The translations under genes and the position numbers were made by a program. 64,000 nucleotides of DNA from Sporosarcina sp. P32b (lineage in GTDB: Bacteria; Bacillota; Bacilli; Bacillales_A; Planococcaceae). The notes under the pieces were generated by a model. The model was not told the DNA's origin and did not search any database. It saw only the letters and a program-made list of their open reading frames with translations. The DNA lies in contig NZ_PDZB01000016.1 in NCBI RefSeq assembly GCF_002743335.1, positions 1 through 64,000 on the forward strand. The letters run 5' to 3'. Positions 35,713 to 45,348 of the stretch are shown piece after piece (positions within the stretch are counted from its first letter, which is position 1; each line of letters begins with the position of its first letter).

Positions 35713-35850
35713 ACCATCATCAACTTCCTATTTGGTTTCTAAAGCAAATTGTATCACACTTACCACGACGACTCACGTCTTGCATTCAGGGCAACCGAAA
35801 ACCATTTGAACCAATAAACGAAAAAGTAATTCTGATAGCGGTTCGTGATT

Positions 35851-35960
35851 GAAGCTCCACCTTAGGACGCTTTCTTGTGGGCCCAGCTGGAGCAAACCGA
35901 ACAACGAAAGGTTTGCTTAGCCCAAGATCCCTCCCTCGGAAAGCGCCCGCCTGGAACGCA
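35851..35960. repeat. Long imperfect inverted-repeat element, copy 1
   Basis: A G/C-richer block in an otherwise A/T-rich gap. Nested pairings: CGCTTTC (35868-35874) with GAAAGCG, GGGC with GCCC, and AGCAAACC with GGTTTGCT around GAACAACGAAA at the tip. The order GCTTTC-TG-GGGCCC, tip hairpin, GGGC-type return, closing stem is shared with the element at 63382. It does not code for a protein. The rest of the 334-base gap 35713-36046 has nothing else except the panD terminator. Confidence 0.6.
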
Positions 35961-36003
35961 GATCGACTTTGCTACCTTTCTCCACTTACTTAATCTACAA
36001 ATG

Positions 36004-36038
36004 AAACCCCCATTCGAATAACTCTCAAATGGGGGTTT
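36004..36038 (-). terminator. Terminator of the panBCD operon
   Basis: AAACCCCCATT and AATGGGGGTTT form an 11-bp stem nine bases after the panD stop. Confidence 0.85.
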
Positions 36039-36046
36039 AGTACTCA

Positions 36047-36430
36047 TTAGAATATAGCGACGCCTGGCTTTTCCGTGATAACTTCCTTCACACGATTCTG
36101 CTCATCCATAATCAACACAGTCGGCTGATGAGTACGAGCCTCTTCGTCCGACACATAAGCATAGGAAAGAATGATAACGATGTCGCCTGGCTGCACTAGA
36201 CGCGCTGCAGCTCCATTGACACAAATTACTCCACTGCCTGGCTCTCCCTCGATAATATACGTCTCGAAGCGCGCACCGTTATTATTATTGACGATTTGCA
36301 CCTTCTCATTCGGCAACATACCCGCAGCCTCTAATAGCGCTCCGTCGATTGTAATGCTCCCTACGTAATTCAAATTAGCTTCCGTCACAGTAGCGCGGTG
36401 TAATTTTCCATTCATCATCATTCTAAACAT
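36047..36430 (-). CDS. panD: Aspartate 1-decarboxylase precursor
   Basis: A 127-residue pyruvoyl enzyme that makes beta-alanine from aspartate for pantothenate. Self-cleavage occurs between Gly24 and Ser25 in [27 protein letters not shown] and [14 protein letters not shown] are conserved family blocks. I start at 36430 (MFRMMM), after AAAGGATGAG; an ATG three codons earlier overlaps that site. It overlaps the end of panC by eight bases and closes panB-panC-panD. Confidence 0.96.
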   Translation of the reverse strand: MFRMMMNGKLHRATVTEANLNYVGSITIDGALLEAAGMLPNEKVQIVNNNNGARFETYIIEGEPGSGVICVNGAAARLVQPGDIVIILSYAYVSDEEARTHQPTVLIMDEQNRVKEVITEKPGVAIF

Positions 36431-37304
36431 TCTTCTCATCCTTTATAGTTGACATAATAATATTATCTATCAATCTTGCGTGAGTAAATTGTACCGCAGC
36501 GGCCAAGATTACTTCCTGCGTATCATCGATCTTCTCTTCCAGTGACGGATACGCAAGTACTTCGACATAATCAATTGTACCGGATGTTTCTTCTTCGATC
36601 GCTTTGCGCACAATCTTCGCGACTTCTTGCAGTGGAACGCCTTCATAATAACTGCGTTTCCCCTGTGATAGTGCACGGTAGATTGCACTCGCTTCATTCC
36701 GTTCATGTTCAAGCAAACGAACATTACGAGAACTTTTTGCAAGTCCGTCTTCTTCTCGAACAGTAGGTACACGTGCAATCGACGTGCGAAGATTAAAATC
36801 ACGAACGAACGTTTCGATAATCGCTAGTTGTTGCGCATCTTTCATGCCAAAATACGATTCATCTGGATCGACGATGCTGAATAATTTCAACAGAACTTTC
36901 AATACTCCGTCGAAATGTCCTGGCCTCGAAGCTCCACATAGTCGCGATGCTTGTTCTCCAGGTAAAATACTAATGCCGCTCTTACGAGGATACATTTCAT
37001 CAACAGACGGAATAAATAAATAGTCGACACCTGCTGTGGAAGCCAGTTCTGCATCATGTTGTTCATCGCGTGGGTATGCTTCGTAATCTTCTCCTGGTCC
37101 AAACTGCGCAGGATTAACGAAAATACTCATTACGACAATATCATGGTCTCTTCTAGCTTCTTCTACTAATTCCATATGGCCTTCGTGAAGGAAGCCCATT
37201 GTCGGTACGAAACCTACCGTGCGTCCTTCACGCTTTCTAGGATTTAAGATGTTTTGCAACTCTGCGATCGACCGAACTATTTGCATGGTGGCACTAGTAT
37301 TCAT
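36423..37304 (-). CDS. panC: Pantothenate synthetase
   Basis: A 293-residue enzyme joining pantoate and beta-alanine with ATP. Seen: [18 protein letters not shown] with the HxGH nucleotide motif, [27 protein letters not shown] and a KSSRN segment for KMSKS. The ATG at 37304 overlaps the panB stop by four bases (ATGA), and its end overlaps panD, so the three genes are translationally coupled. An internal ATG at 37286 is closer to the usual family start but lacks a ribosome binding site. Confidence 0.96.
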   Translation of the reverse strand: MNTSATMQIVRSIAELQNILNPRKREGRTVGFVPTMGFLHEGHMELVEEARRDHDIVVMSIFVNPAQFGPGEDYEAYPRDEQHDAELASTAGVDYLFIPSVDEMYPRKSGISILPGEQASRLCGASRPGHFDGVLKVLLKLFSIVDPDESYFGMKDAQQLAIIETFVRDFNLRTSIARVPTVREEDGLAKSSRNVRLLEHERNEASAIYRALSQGKRSYYEGVPLQEVAKIVRKAIEEETSGTIDYVEVLAYPSLEEKIDDTQEVILAAAVQFTHARLIDNIIMSTIKDEKNV

Positions 37305-38140
37305 AGTGTCTTGCCCCCGTACAATGCTTCAAGTTCTTCTTCTTTCATTGTAAAGCGATGGCTTTCAGAAGGGAATGATCCATCCTTAACTGCTAAATTA
37401 TATAACTTCATTGCACCTTCAATATCTTTACCGACTTCTGCGTAACTTTCGACGAATTTCGGTAATTTATGATTACCGTAGCGCACCATATCATGGAATA
37501 CGAGTACTTGGCCATCTGCTTCAGCGCCCGCACCGATGCCAATGATAGGAATAGATACTGCCTGCGCGACTTCTCTCGCCAATTGGAAAGGAATGCATTC
37601 CAGTACAATCATAAACGCACCCGCTGCTTCACAAGCTTTAGCATCTTCAATCAGTTGTTTAGCTGCAGCTGCCGTTTTCCCTTGTACCTTGTATCCGCCA
37701 CTAACCCCAGCAGACTGCGGAAGCAATCCTAAGTGTGCACATACCGGCATGCCAGCTGTCGTCATCAAGTTGATTTTATCGATGACCGCACCACTTCCTT
37801 CAACTTTCAATGCATTCGCTGAAGTTTTCTGGAATAAACGTAAAGCATTCTGTAATGTGGTATCAGCAGATCCGTGATACGTACCAAACGGCATGTCTAC
37901 GATTACGAATGTATCTTTTGCACCTCGTCGAACCGCTTTACCGTGGTGAATCATTTCATCAAGCGTTACATGTGCTGTCGAATCATAGCCAAGCACGACC
38001 ATCCCTAAGGAATCCCCGACAAGAAGTACATCAATCTCGGCTTGTTCTGCAATTTGCGCTGTCGGATAATCATATGCAGTTAGCATACTAATCTTTTCAC
38101 CGTTCGCTTTCATTTTCGAAAAATCTGTTGTAGATTTCAC
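37301..38140 (-). CDS. panB: 3-methyl-2-oxobutanoate hydroxymethyltransferase
   Basis: A 279-residue TIM-barrel enzyme, first of the pantothenate path, transferring a hydroxymethyl group from methylene-tetrahydrofolate to ketoisovalerate. Seen: [37 protein letters not shown], the metal-binding DMPFGTY, and [25 protein letters not shown] lies before the ATG. It heads the pan operon; the 246 bases to birA contain no gene and no clear riboswitch, only a C-rich/G-rich stretch near 38205-38260 that could fold. Confidence 0.96.
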   Translation of the reverse strand: MKSTTDFSKMKANGEKISMLTAYDYPTAQIAEQAEIDVLLVGDSLGMVVLGYDSTAHVTLDEMIHHGKAVRRGAKDTFVIVDMPFGTYHGSADTTLQNALRLFQKTSANALKVEGSGAVIDKINLMTTAGMPVCAHLGLLPQSAGVSGGYKVQGKTAAAAKQLIEDAKACEAAGAFMIVLECIPFQLAREVAQAVSIPIIGIGAGAEADGQVLVFHDMVRYGNHKLPKFVESYAEVGKDIEGAMKLYNLAVKDGSFPSESHRFTMKEEELEALYGGKTL

Positions 38141-38386
38141 TGTTCATCTTCTCCTTTACGTCTGATTTCAGCAGGCGTTTGGTAGGCAAAAAAACCAAAA
38201 ATAAAACCCCACTGATCCAAATTTGGACAGAAGGGTTGCGTAAGCGTTTGATTATGCTTCCTCCGTCCCTGTCTAAATAGATCAAGGCAGATCTCGTATA
38301 TAATTCATTTGCCAAACAGGTGCAGCTCCAAAATCGATACCGCCCTATGCGTACACTATATCAAAACAGTAAGATTCTGTATAGTT

Positions 38387-39370
38387 TTAATTCTTAACTT
38401 CAATGTCTGCTGAATAAATTCCACGTACAGTGCCGTCAGCCAATCGAAGTTCTAGCATGCCATCATGAGAAATACCAAGTGCAATACCTTCAACTGTTTC
38501 ATGGACCATACTCGCTTTGATTTTCTTACCCGTAATCGCAGCATAGCTCTCCCATAAAATTTTAATTGGCGCAAATCCTTTTTCGACATATAAATCTGTA
38601 TATTGCTCAAGGTACTTAAGAATAGCCGCCACTAATTGCGCACGGTTAATCATTTCTCCTTTTTCAATACGCAATGAAGTCGCTATTGTCTGAAGTTCTT
38701 CAGGGAAATCAGACTGCTGCTGATTGGCATTGATTCCCATCCCTAAAATAATTGCTTTGACACGATCGGGATCGGACTGAAGCTCTGTCAGGATACCTGT
38801 AACTTTTTTGCCATTTATTAATATATCGTTTGGCCACTTAATAACCGGTTGAATATCCGCTACCTCTTCAATCGCGCGAACAATTGCGACCGCTGCAACC
38901 AATGTCAGTTGTGGCGCATATTGAGGTGCCAAATCAGGACGAATAATCAAACTCATCCAAATACCTCGATTTGCTTTTGATTTCCAAGGTCTCGCTAAAC
39001 GTCCTTTACCCGCTGTCTGCTCTTCCGAAATAATCAACGTGCCATCTTCCGCTCCATTTTGCGCATCTTCATGTGCAATGGTCTGCGTAGTAGGCACGGT
39101 TGTAAAGTATTTAATTGTATGACCGTAGCGTTGTGTCGTTAAATATTCGGTGATATTTCCTTGGTTGACTAAATCCGGTGCTTCTATTAAGTAATAGCCT
39201 TTTTTACGTTGTGACCCAATTTCATAGCCCTCTTCTTCAAGTTCTTTTATATATTTCCAGATTGCTGTGCGGGAAAGACCGAATTCATCGGCAATATCTT
39301 GACCCGATATGGGCTCACCTTGTGCGGCAAATAATCGTTTTAACAATTCATTTTTCACGGGAAGTTTCAT
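38387..39370 (-). CDS. birA: Biotin operon repressor/biotin-protein ligase BirA
   Basis: A 327-residue bifunctional protein. The N-terminal winged helix (about 5-65, SGQDIADEFGLSRTAIWKYI) binds the biotin operator; the central ligase has GKGRLARPWKSK, the biotinyl-AMP loop, and KWPNDILINGKKVTGIL; a C-terminal SH3-like cap follows. It attaches biotin to acetyl-CoA carboxylase and represses biotin genes. Its start overlaps the end of cca by 23 bases, so it is co-translated with cca-bshA. Confidence 0.95.
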   Translation of the reverse strand: MKLPVKNELLKRLFAAQGEPISGQDIADEFGLSRTAIWKYIKELEEEGYEIGSQRKKGYYLIEAPDLVNQGNITEYLTTQRYGHTIKYFTTVPTTQTIAHEDAQNGAEDGTLIISEEQTAGKGRLARPWKSKANRGIWMSLIIRPDLAPQYAPQLTLVAAVAIVRAIEEVADIQPVIKWPNDILINGKKVTGILTELQSDPDRVKAIILGMGINANQQQSDFPEELQTIATSLRIEKGEMINRAQLVAAILKYLEQYTDLYVEKGFAPIKILWESYAAITGKKIKASMVHETVEGIALGISHDGMLELRLADGTVRGIYSADIEVKN

Positions 39371-40526
39371 TTATAAACCATTCCTTTATCGCCAGTGCGT
39401 CATTTTCGATTTGTCCGTAGACAACCGCTCGTTCAATTTTCATAATCCACTCACTTGTCCATCTGCCACCGCTTTTTCCTGACCATATCAATAAATCTTT
39501 TCCTGTGAACGCCAAGTCTGCACGTTGCAGAATCGGCAACTGCTTTTTATGTTGTTCAATTTGTTGACTGCTGAGATCATGACCTTCATGATTGGTGTAA
39601 TAGATTCTTCCCACTACTTCCAGTACGTCGGTTGGATAACTATAGAAATCCCAAAGGTCAAATGGTCGTTCTGTACGTACAGCATATGCTTCTTCATATA
39701 GTTTCAGGAAGCGTTTTTCTTCATTGGATAATTTGTAGAGCCTAGCTAGTTCTGTTGCCGATGTGTCCGTTACTGTCAGCATCGCTGCGAAGCCATGGCG
39801 TGCGTGTAGAAAAGGTGTATAGCGATCCAGTGATTCAAACGCTGTAAATAACTCGGAAAATAGTTTGGGTAATCCAATTTCACGTCCGTAATGAAACGCC
39901 CGTGAAGGGTTCAGCCCTTGAAACAGTTTATCCATTTCTGTTTTGATCCGTTCAATTGCTACATGACGTAACGATGAAGCTAGTTGTCCCATCGAATACA
40001 ATGTTTGCCATTCTATTTCAAAATCTAAAACAGACGAAAAACGCAAAGCACGGAAAATTCGCAGCGGATCTTCTTGAATGCGTTCTTCCGGTCTTCCAAC
40101 AGAACGAATAACCTTTTGCCTCAAATCTTTAAGTCCATCAAATAAATCAATAAGTTCTCCGTCAACTGTCATAGCAAGCGCATTGACCGTAAAGTCACGG
40201 TGTTGCAAGTCCTCTTGCAATGAAGTTACATAGACGGTATGACTCAGTTCGTTGTATGTAGTGTCTGTCCGGTATGTCGTCACTTCAATCGGCTCGCCAT
40301 GCATCAGCACAAGGATTGTCCCATGTTCAATGCCTATATCAATCGTGTGGCGGAACACCTCTTTCACTTGATGCGGTGTGGCGGAAGTCGTAATGTCAAT
40401 ATCCAATGGTTTTTTACCAAGCTCGGCATCACGTACTGCCCCACCAACAAATACAGCCTCATAGCCCGCTGCGTGCAATTCTCTAAGTACTTGCCGGCTC
40501 GCTGCTGAACCGAATGAAGCTGTCAT
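39348..40526 (-). CDS. cca: CCA tRNA nucleotidyltransferase
   Basis: A 392-residue class II nucleotidyltransferase that adds or repairs the 3' CCA of tRNAs. Seen: VFVGGAVRDAELGKKPLDID with the GGxVRD and DxD metal motif, then RDFTVNALAM, EDPLRIFRALRFSS and the ERIKTEMDKL nucleotide-selecting helix. The ATG overlaps the bshA stop by four bases and its tail overlaps birA by 23, so bshA-cca-birA form one coupled unit, the same order as in B. subtilis. Confidence 0.95.
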   Translation of the reverse strand: MTASFGSAASRQVLRELHAAGYEAVFVGGAVRDAELGKKPLDIDITTSATPHQVKEVFRHTIDIGIEHGTILVLMHGEPIEVTTYRTDTTYNELSHTVYVTSLQEDLQHRDFTVNALAMTVDGELIDLFDGLKDLRQKVIRSVGRPEERIQEDPLRIFRALRFSSVLDFEIEWQTLYSMGQLASSLRHVAIERIKTEMDKLFQGLNPSRAFHYGREIGLPKLFSELFTAFESLDRYTPFLHARHGFAAMLTVTDTSATELARLYKLSNEEKRFLKLYEEAYAVRTERPFDLWDFYSYPTDVLEVVGRIYYTNHEGHDLSSQQIEQHKKQLPILQRADLAFTGKDLLIWSGKSGGRWTSEWIMKIERAVVYGQIENDALAIKEWFINETSREK

Positions 40527-41662
40527 TTCATCGCCGCCACTTCATAATATAATTCTTCATATTGTTCTACTATTGATTCGGAACTGAATTCTTCCACTAC
40601 AGTTCGCATAGCATTCCTCTTCATTTGTTGATGTAATGTGGAATCACTCAGCAACTGTGTCACACGATTTGCGACGGCTTGCACATCACCTAATTCCACC
40701 AAAAATCCGTTGACCCCGTCTTCCACAACTTCTGGAATACCACCTATCGCATTTGCTACAGCTGGCACACCACAAGCAAACGCTTCAAGTAACACGAGAC
40801 CAAACGCTTCTTTCTCGGAAAGCAACAGCATCACATCACTGATGGATAATAATTCGGGCAGATCATCACGCTTCCCTAGGAACAAAATGTCGTCTTGCAA
40901 CCCATTATCCTCAACATATTTCTCCAAATCAAATTTCTCCGGGCCTTCACCCACTAATAACAATTTTGCTTTATGTTGCTGATCTAGCAAACGGAAGCTT
41001 TCGATAATATCGGGAATACGCTTCACTTTACGGAAGTTAGATATATGAATTAGGACTTTTTCATCTGCTGCAATGCCGAGCTCTTCCCGAAGATGTCCCA
41101 CTTCACGTGGATAATACTTTTCTTCATCGATGAAGTTATAAATCGTTCGAATTTCTGTCGTCGGTTGTTGCAACTCGATCGTTTCATTACGTAGCGATCG
41201 GGATACAGCCGTGACACGATCAGATTTATTAATACCATAAGACAATGTGTTTTTTAATGCAGGGTCGTGACCGAGAATCGTCACATCGGTGCCATGTAGA
41301 GTCGTAATGATACCAATAGATGATTGTGCCATATCTTTCGCCAGAACAGCGGAGATCGCATGTGGGACTGCGTAGTGGACATGCAGTAAATCCAGCTGTT
41401 CTGATTCAATGACTTGCGCGATGCGGTTGGCAAGGGCGATGTCATACGGAGGATACTTGAATACTGCATAGCCTTCTATCGTTACTTCATGAAAATGGAT
41501 ATTCGGATGGATATCTAAAAATCGAAACGGTTTACTAGATGTAATATAATGCATCTCATGACCTTTAGCCGCCATTTTTAGTCCTAACTCCGTTGCCACT
41601 ACACCTGACCCTCCGAGTGAAGGATAACAAATGACGCCTACTTTTAATTTTCTTTGTTGCAT
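40523..41662 (-). CDS. bshA: N-acetylglucosaminyl-malate synthase BshA
   Basis: A 379-residue GT4 glycosyltransferase that joins UDP-GlcNAc and L-malate, the first step of bacillithiol synthesis. Seen: GGSGVVATELGLKMAAKGHE, HVHYAVPHAISA, TLHGTDVTILG and the C-terminal SEKEAFGLVLLEAFACGVP nucleotide-sugar motif. Bacillithiol is the low-molecular thiol of Bacillales. In B. subtilis bshB1 and mgsA lie between dapB and bshA; here bshA follows dapB after 25 bases, so bshB must be elsewhere. Confidence 0.94.
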   Translation of the reverse strand: MQQRKLKVGVICYPSLGGSGVVATELGLKMAAKGHEMHYITSSKPFRFLDIHPNIHFHEVTIEGYAVFKYPPYDIALANRIAQVIESEQLDLLHVHYAVPHAISAVLAKDMAQSSIGIITTLHGTDVTILGHDPALKNTLSYGINKSDRVTAVSRSLRNETIELQQPTTEIRTIYNFIDEEKYYPREVGHLREELGIAADEKVLIHISNFRKVKRIPDIIESFRLLDQQHKAKLLLVGEGPEKFDLEKYVEDNGLQDDILFLGKRDDLPELLSISDVMLLLSEKEAFGLVLLEAFACGVPAVANAIGGIPEVVEDGVNGFLVELGDVQAVANRVTQLLSDSTLHQQMKRNAMRTVVEEFSSESIVEQYEELYYEVAAMK

Positions 41663-41687
41663 ACGTTAACCGCCTCACTGCAAAAGT

Positions 41688-42488
41688 TTAATCTATAATT
41701 TTTTCAAGACCGTAAATGAATCGTGTAGAAGAAACAGATTCACGGATTGCCAGTAGTATTCCTGGCATAAAGGACTTTCGATCGAATGAATCATGTCGGA
41801 TCTTGAGTAATTCCCCTTCACCGCCAAGTAGTACTTCTTGATGTGCGAGTAATCCCGGTAAACGAATGCTATGGATTTTCATTCCTTCAATATCTGCACC
41901 GCGTGCACCTTTAAGTGTCTCTTGTTCTTCTGGGTGCCCTTGAATGTGAGCTGCACGTACTTCACGGATCATCTCAGCTGTCTTGACAGCTGTTCCAGAC
42001 GGTGCATCCAATTTACGATCATGATGCATTTCTATTATTTCAACGTCCCCTAAGTAACGAGCAGCTTGTTGAGCAAATTTCATCATGAGAACCGCACCAA
42101 TAGAGAAGTTTGGTGCAATAATACAGCTTTTTTGCTGTTCATTAGACAAGTTCTCTAAATCTGTAAGCATTTCAGCAGTCAAGCCGGATGTTCCAATTAC
42201 CACGTCCATGCCGAGTGACAACGCTTGACTTGCATTAGCGAATACAGCATCTGGATCTGTGACATCGAGTAGTACATCGGGATGGTGTGCAGCATGCAAA
42301 GCTTCGAGCGACGTATAAATCGGTATCCCGTCTTTGGCATCTGTAACTGTTCCATTATGTAAATATTCTCCATCATGTTTATAATCAAGTACTGCCACAA
42401 TCTCAATGTCTGCTGCTTCCGTGCCTGCTATTATAGCAGTTCCACCCATTCTTCCACGTGCACCTGCTATCGCTAATTTAATCGTCAT
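41688..42488 (-). CDS. dapB: 4-hydroxy-tetrahydrodipicolinate reductase
   Basis: A 266-residue NAD(P)H reductase of the lysine and diaminopimelate path; its product line also feeds spore dipicolinate. Seen: the dinucleotide motif AIAGARGRMGG at the start, GTSGLTAEML, APNFSIGAVLMMKF, and the catalytic EMHHDRKLDAPSGTA. I start at 42488, directly after AAGGAGGAAG; the ATG overlaps the ypjD stop by four bases. Confidence 0.95.
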   Translation of the reverse strand: MTIKLAIAGARGRMGGTAIIAGTEAADIEIVAVLDYKHDGEYLHNGTVTDAKDGIPIYTSLEALHAAHHPDVLLDVTDPDAVFANASQALSLGMDVVIGTSGLTAEMLTDLENLSNEQQKSCIIAPNFSIGAVLMMKFAQQAARYLGDVEIIEMHHDRKLDAPSGTAVKTAEMIREVRAAHIQGHPEEQETLKGARGADIEGMKIHSIRLPGLLAHQEVLLGGEGELLKIRHDSFDRKSFMPGILLAIRESVSSTRFIYGLEKIID

Positions 42489-42817
42489 TCTTCTTCCTCC
42501 TTTTTCGTCCAACGGTCTTTATCTCTTGTGTTGAATTTTGTCATTACGGAATCAAGCGCTTCGGATAAATCAATTTGTTGTGAGTTGGCAAAACAGATGA
42601 GGACGAATAATAGATCGCCCGTTTCTTCCTCCAACGTTCGTACGGCCTCTGTAGATTTTTTCTTCTTCATACCGTAGCGATCCTGCACTTCACGGGATAA
42701 TTCCCCTAACTCTTCTGATAGCCGAGCGATGAGTTCCATTGGAGGAAAATATCCTTCTTTAAAGCCGGTTATGTATGTATCCACATCTTGTTGCAATTGT
42801 TCCATTGTTTTAGTCAT
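42485..42817 (-). CDS. ypjD: MazG-type nucleotide pyrophosphohydrolase YpjD
   Basis: A 110-residue all-alpha NTP pyrophosphatase of the MazG superfamily. The metal-binding pattern is seen as ARLSEELGELSREVQ (ExxE) and EEETGDLLFVLICFAN (ExxD). Such enzymes hydrolyse NTPs to NMP and pyrophosphate and clean the nucleotide pool. It is the first gene of ypjD-dapB-bshA-cca-birA, coupled to dapB by an ATGA overlap. Confidence 0.9.
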   Translation of the reverse strand: MTKTMEQLQQDVDTYITGFKEGYFPPMELIARLSEELGELSREVQDRYGMKKKKSTEAVRTLEEETGDLLFVLICFANSQQIDLSEALDSVMTKFNTRDKDRWTKKEEEE

Positions 42818-42998
42818 CGTAATCCACTCCCCTTCCTATCGTATGCATTCTTCTGGCTATTGTCAAAATATAATATTTAGCACATACTATGTATATTGCA
42901 CGTATGGTCGAATGATAATACGCGCGTATATGGGACAAGCTACATAGAACAAGAAGCTCAATTACATCTAGAGTCAATTAACGGGAGGAGTGTTGTGT

Positions 42999-43871
42999 TT
43001 GTTCACTGGAATTCGTATACGAAATATCTTATTGATTATGTTAGGTGCAGCACTATTTAGTTTCGGACTCGTGAACTTTACGATTCAGCATGAACTGGCA
43101 GAAGGTGGATTTACCGGGATCACCTTGATTTTGTTGTTTGCTTTTAATTGGGATCCCGCTTTAATGAACCTAGTGCTGAATATTCCAATGTTCATAATAG
43201 GCTGGAAGATGCTCGGTAGACGTTCCTTTATATATACTGTCATTGGTACGGTAGCCGTGTCGCTTTTCATTAAAATCTTCATGAAGTATCAAGTGAACAT
43301 CCATATGGAAGGTGATCTGTTTCTTGTCGCGTTATTTGCCGGCGTTTTCATCGGTGTAGGACTAGGTATTATATTTAGAAGCGGCGGGACGACAGGTGGC
43401 TCTGATATCATTGCGAGACTCGTGCATAAAAAATATGGAATTACAATGGGCAAAACGATGTTTGTGTTTGATGCAGCTATTATTTTGTTATCGTGGGCTG
43501 TCTATTTAGATTATCGCTCCATGATGTATACATTAGTTGCGTTATTCGTCGGTGCCCGTGTCATTGATTTCGTGCAAGAAGGAGCCTACTCCGCTAGAGG
43601 TGCATTCATCGTCACAAACTTCCCGGATGAAATTGCTAGTAAAATCTCAGATTCAATGGAAAGAGGCGTGACAGTATTCAAAGGTTACGGTCATTTCTCA
43701 AAAGAAAATCGTGAAATACTTTATTGCGTAGTCGGAAAAAATGAAATGATTCGATTGAAAAATCTCATCACTTCTGTAGATCCCGAAGCATTTGTCTCCA
43801 TGATGGAAGTGCATGATGTGATGGGAGAAGGATTTACATTGGATGAACAGAAACGACCTATAGGTGATTAA
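42999..43871 (+). CDS. YitT-family membrane protein (YpjC-like)
   Basis: About 290 residues: five to six membrane helices in the first 190 residues (DUF161) with the family motif RSGGTTGGSDIIARLVHKKY, and a C-terminal soluble DUF2179 domain (about 205-285) with GYGHFSKENREILYCVV. Function is unknown, though transport has been suggested. GGGAGGAG at 42983-42990 points to the TTG at 42999 as the start; a GTG at 42990 overlaps the site. It is a lone plus-strand gene among minus-strand operons at the position of ypjC. Confidence 0.85.
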   Translation: MFTGIRIRNILLIMLGAALFSFGLVNFTIQHELAEGGFTGITLILLFAFNWDPALMNLVLNIPMFIIGWKMLGRRSFIYTVIGTVAVSLFIKIFMKYQVNIHMEGDLFLVALFAGVFIGVGLGIIFRSGGTTGGSDIIARLVHKKYGITMGKTMFVFDAAIILLSWAVYLDYRSMMYTLVALFVGARVIDFVQEGAYSARGAFIVTNFPDEIASKISDSMERGVTVFKGYGHFSKENREILYCVVGKNEMIRLKNLITSVDPEAFVSMMEVHDVMGEGFTLDEQKRPIGD

Positions 43872-43905
43872 AAAAATCCTTCTGCATGAGCAGAAGGATT
43901 TTTTC
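43872..43905. terminator. Bidirectional terminator after the YitT gene
   Basis: AAAAAATCCTTCTGC and GCAGAAGGATTTTTT form a perfect stem around ATGA between convergent genes. Confidence 0.92.
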
Positions 43906-43909
43906 TTTA

Positions 43910-44578
43910 TTAGTCGCGGTTTGTAAAGATTAAAATCAAACGAACTAGTTCAAGTACTGCTACTGCAGTTGCGGCAACATATGTCATCGCGGCTGCACTT
44001 AATACTTTCTTCGCTTGTGGTTCTTCATCGTTACGAATAATACCTAGTTGAACGATTTGATCCATCGCACGTGATGATGCGTTAAACTCTACTGGCAAAG
44101 TGACTATTTGGAATAGTACCCCAACTGCCATCAACAGAATCCCAATACCTAGCAAAGAGTTCATGCTAGAGAAGATGATCCCGATCATGATGAATACCCA
44201 TGATGCGTTGGAAGTTAAACTTGCGACTGGCGCCAATCTGTGGCGGAAACGCAAAAATGAATAAGCTTCTTTGTCTTGAATCGCGTGGCCAACTTCGTGC
44301 GCCGCTACTGCTGTACCTGCTACAGATGATTCGTGATAGTTACTTGTGGACAATGCCACGATTTTTGTCATTGGATTATAGTGATCCGTTAAGAATCCTT
44401 GGCTTTCCACAACTTTTACATCATGTAAACCATTTTGATCCAGAATGAGTCTCGCTACTTGAGCTCCGGTCATCCCAGAAGTAGAACGAATCTTTGAATA
44501 CTTTTTATATGTGCTTTTCACTTTAAATTGCGCATAGATAGGAAGCAATAAAATGATACCAAAGTAAATCCAGAACAC
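43910..44578 (-). CDS. yugP: Membrane zinc metallopeptidase YugP
   Basis: A 222-residue integral membrane protease. Membrane helices near 3-17, 125-145, 148-165 and 195-217 surround a catalytic HEVGH in AVAAHEVGHAIQDKEAYSFL. The family is annotated as neutral zinc metallopeptidase; substrates are not known. The start is a GTG preceded by AAGGGGAG at eight bases. In B. subtilis yugP is not at this locus, so the position differs. Confidence 0.87.
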   Translation of the reverse strand: MFWIYFGIILLLPIYAQFKVKSTYKKYSKIRSTSGMTGAQVARLILDQNGLHDVKVVESQGFLTDHYNPMTKIVALSTSNYHESSVAGTAVAAHEVGHAIQDKEAYSFLRFRHRLAPVASLTSNASWVFIMIGIIFSSMNSLLGIGILLMAVGVLFQIVTLPVEFNASSRAMDQIVQLGIIRNDEEPQAKKVLSAAAMTYVAATAVAVLELVRLILIFTNRD

Positions 44579-44644
44579 GTCTATCTCTCCCCTTTCTCTC
44601 TACCCTTAATTTTATAATGTTTACTTACTTACTGCAACTATTAA

Positions 44645-45256
44645 CTACGCTTTCAACACCCGTACATCCAGTCTTGACCTATAATTCCACATGGCAATGA
44701 CAATACAAGCAATGGATAACCAAAATGTGAAATAACCGATTTGGGGACTGAATTGCGTCAGGTCATGATAGATCGGCATTTGTCCGAAAACATAATCGAT
44801 GACATCGTTATGAAGTGTCCAAATTGCGGCAATTGCAATATGCCAAGCTGTGAACTTATACTTTGGCAGGTATAAGATTCCTTGCAATGCCATCGCGAAG
44901 TGAGAGGCAATCAACATCCAGCCTACCCAGCCGATTGAACCTGTTACAACGAGCGTCAACAAATTCATAGCGACAGCCCATAAGCCATACTTTACTAACG
45001 TGATGAGTGCAAGAGCCTCCATCAATTTAAAGTTTCGATTGAGTAGCCAGCCTATTATGGCGATACAAAAGAACAAAGTAGCTGTAGGACTATCCGGTAC
45101 GAAAATCCAGAATTTCGGCTCAGTGATTTCTAATTGCCACATATACCAATCATAGCCGTAGACCGAGCCTACTATATTAATAAAAAGAAGAATCCATAAG
45201 AATGATTTATGTGAAAGGATCATCCAGATTTGTGCCCATAACATTCGCAAAAACAT
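44645..45256 (-). CDS. ypjA: YpjA-like membrane protein (DUF1405)
   Basis: About 203 residues with six or seven membrane helices, almost fully hydrophobic. DUF1405 features include FINIVGSVYGYDWYMWQL near the start, PDSPTATLFF and HNDVIDYVFG. Its function is unknown, but it consistently sits next to the qcr operon in Bacillales, which suggests a part in respiratory complex assembly or membrane energetics. I start at 45256 after GGAAGTGG; an ATG four codons earlier overlaps that site. A terminator separates it from qcrC. Confidence 0.85.
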   Translation of the reverse strand: MFLRMLWAQIWMILSHKSFLWILLFINIVGSVYGYDWYMWQLEITEPKFWIFVPDSPTATLFFCIAIIGWLLNRNFKLMEALALITLVKYGLWAVAMNLLTLVVTGSIGWVGWMLIASHFAMALQGILYLPKYKFTAWHIAIAAIWTLHNDVIDYVFGQMPIYHDLTQFSPQIGYFTFWLSIACIVIAMWNYRSRLDVRVLKA

Positions 45257-45316
45257 CACCACTTCCATCGGAATGTACTACTTCTATGTATAGTTTATTT
45301 ACGGATAAATATATAG

Positions 45317-45348
45317 AAAAAAAGAGTCAGTTTCCTGACTCTTTTTTC
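45317..45348 (-). terminator. Terminator of the qcrABC operon
   Basis: AAAAAAGAGTCAG and CTGACTCTTTTTT pair around TTTC directly after the qcrC stop. Confidence 0.92.

Noticed and set aside
38097..38315. 72-codon frame ahead of and overlapping panB
   Set aside because: It overlaps the panB start in another frame, has no convincing ribosome binding site, and its composition looks like translated intergenic DNA.
38141..38386. Riboswitch or T-box before panB
   Set aside because: No conserved T-box GGTGG-type element or known riboswitch core could be seen; only G/C-rich patches.
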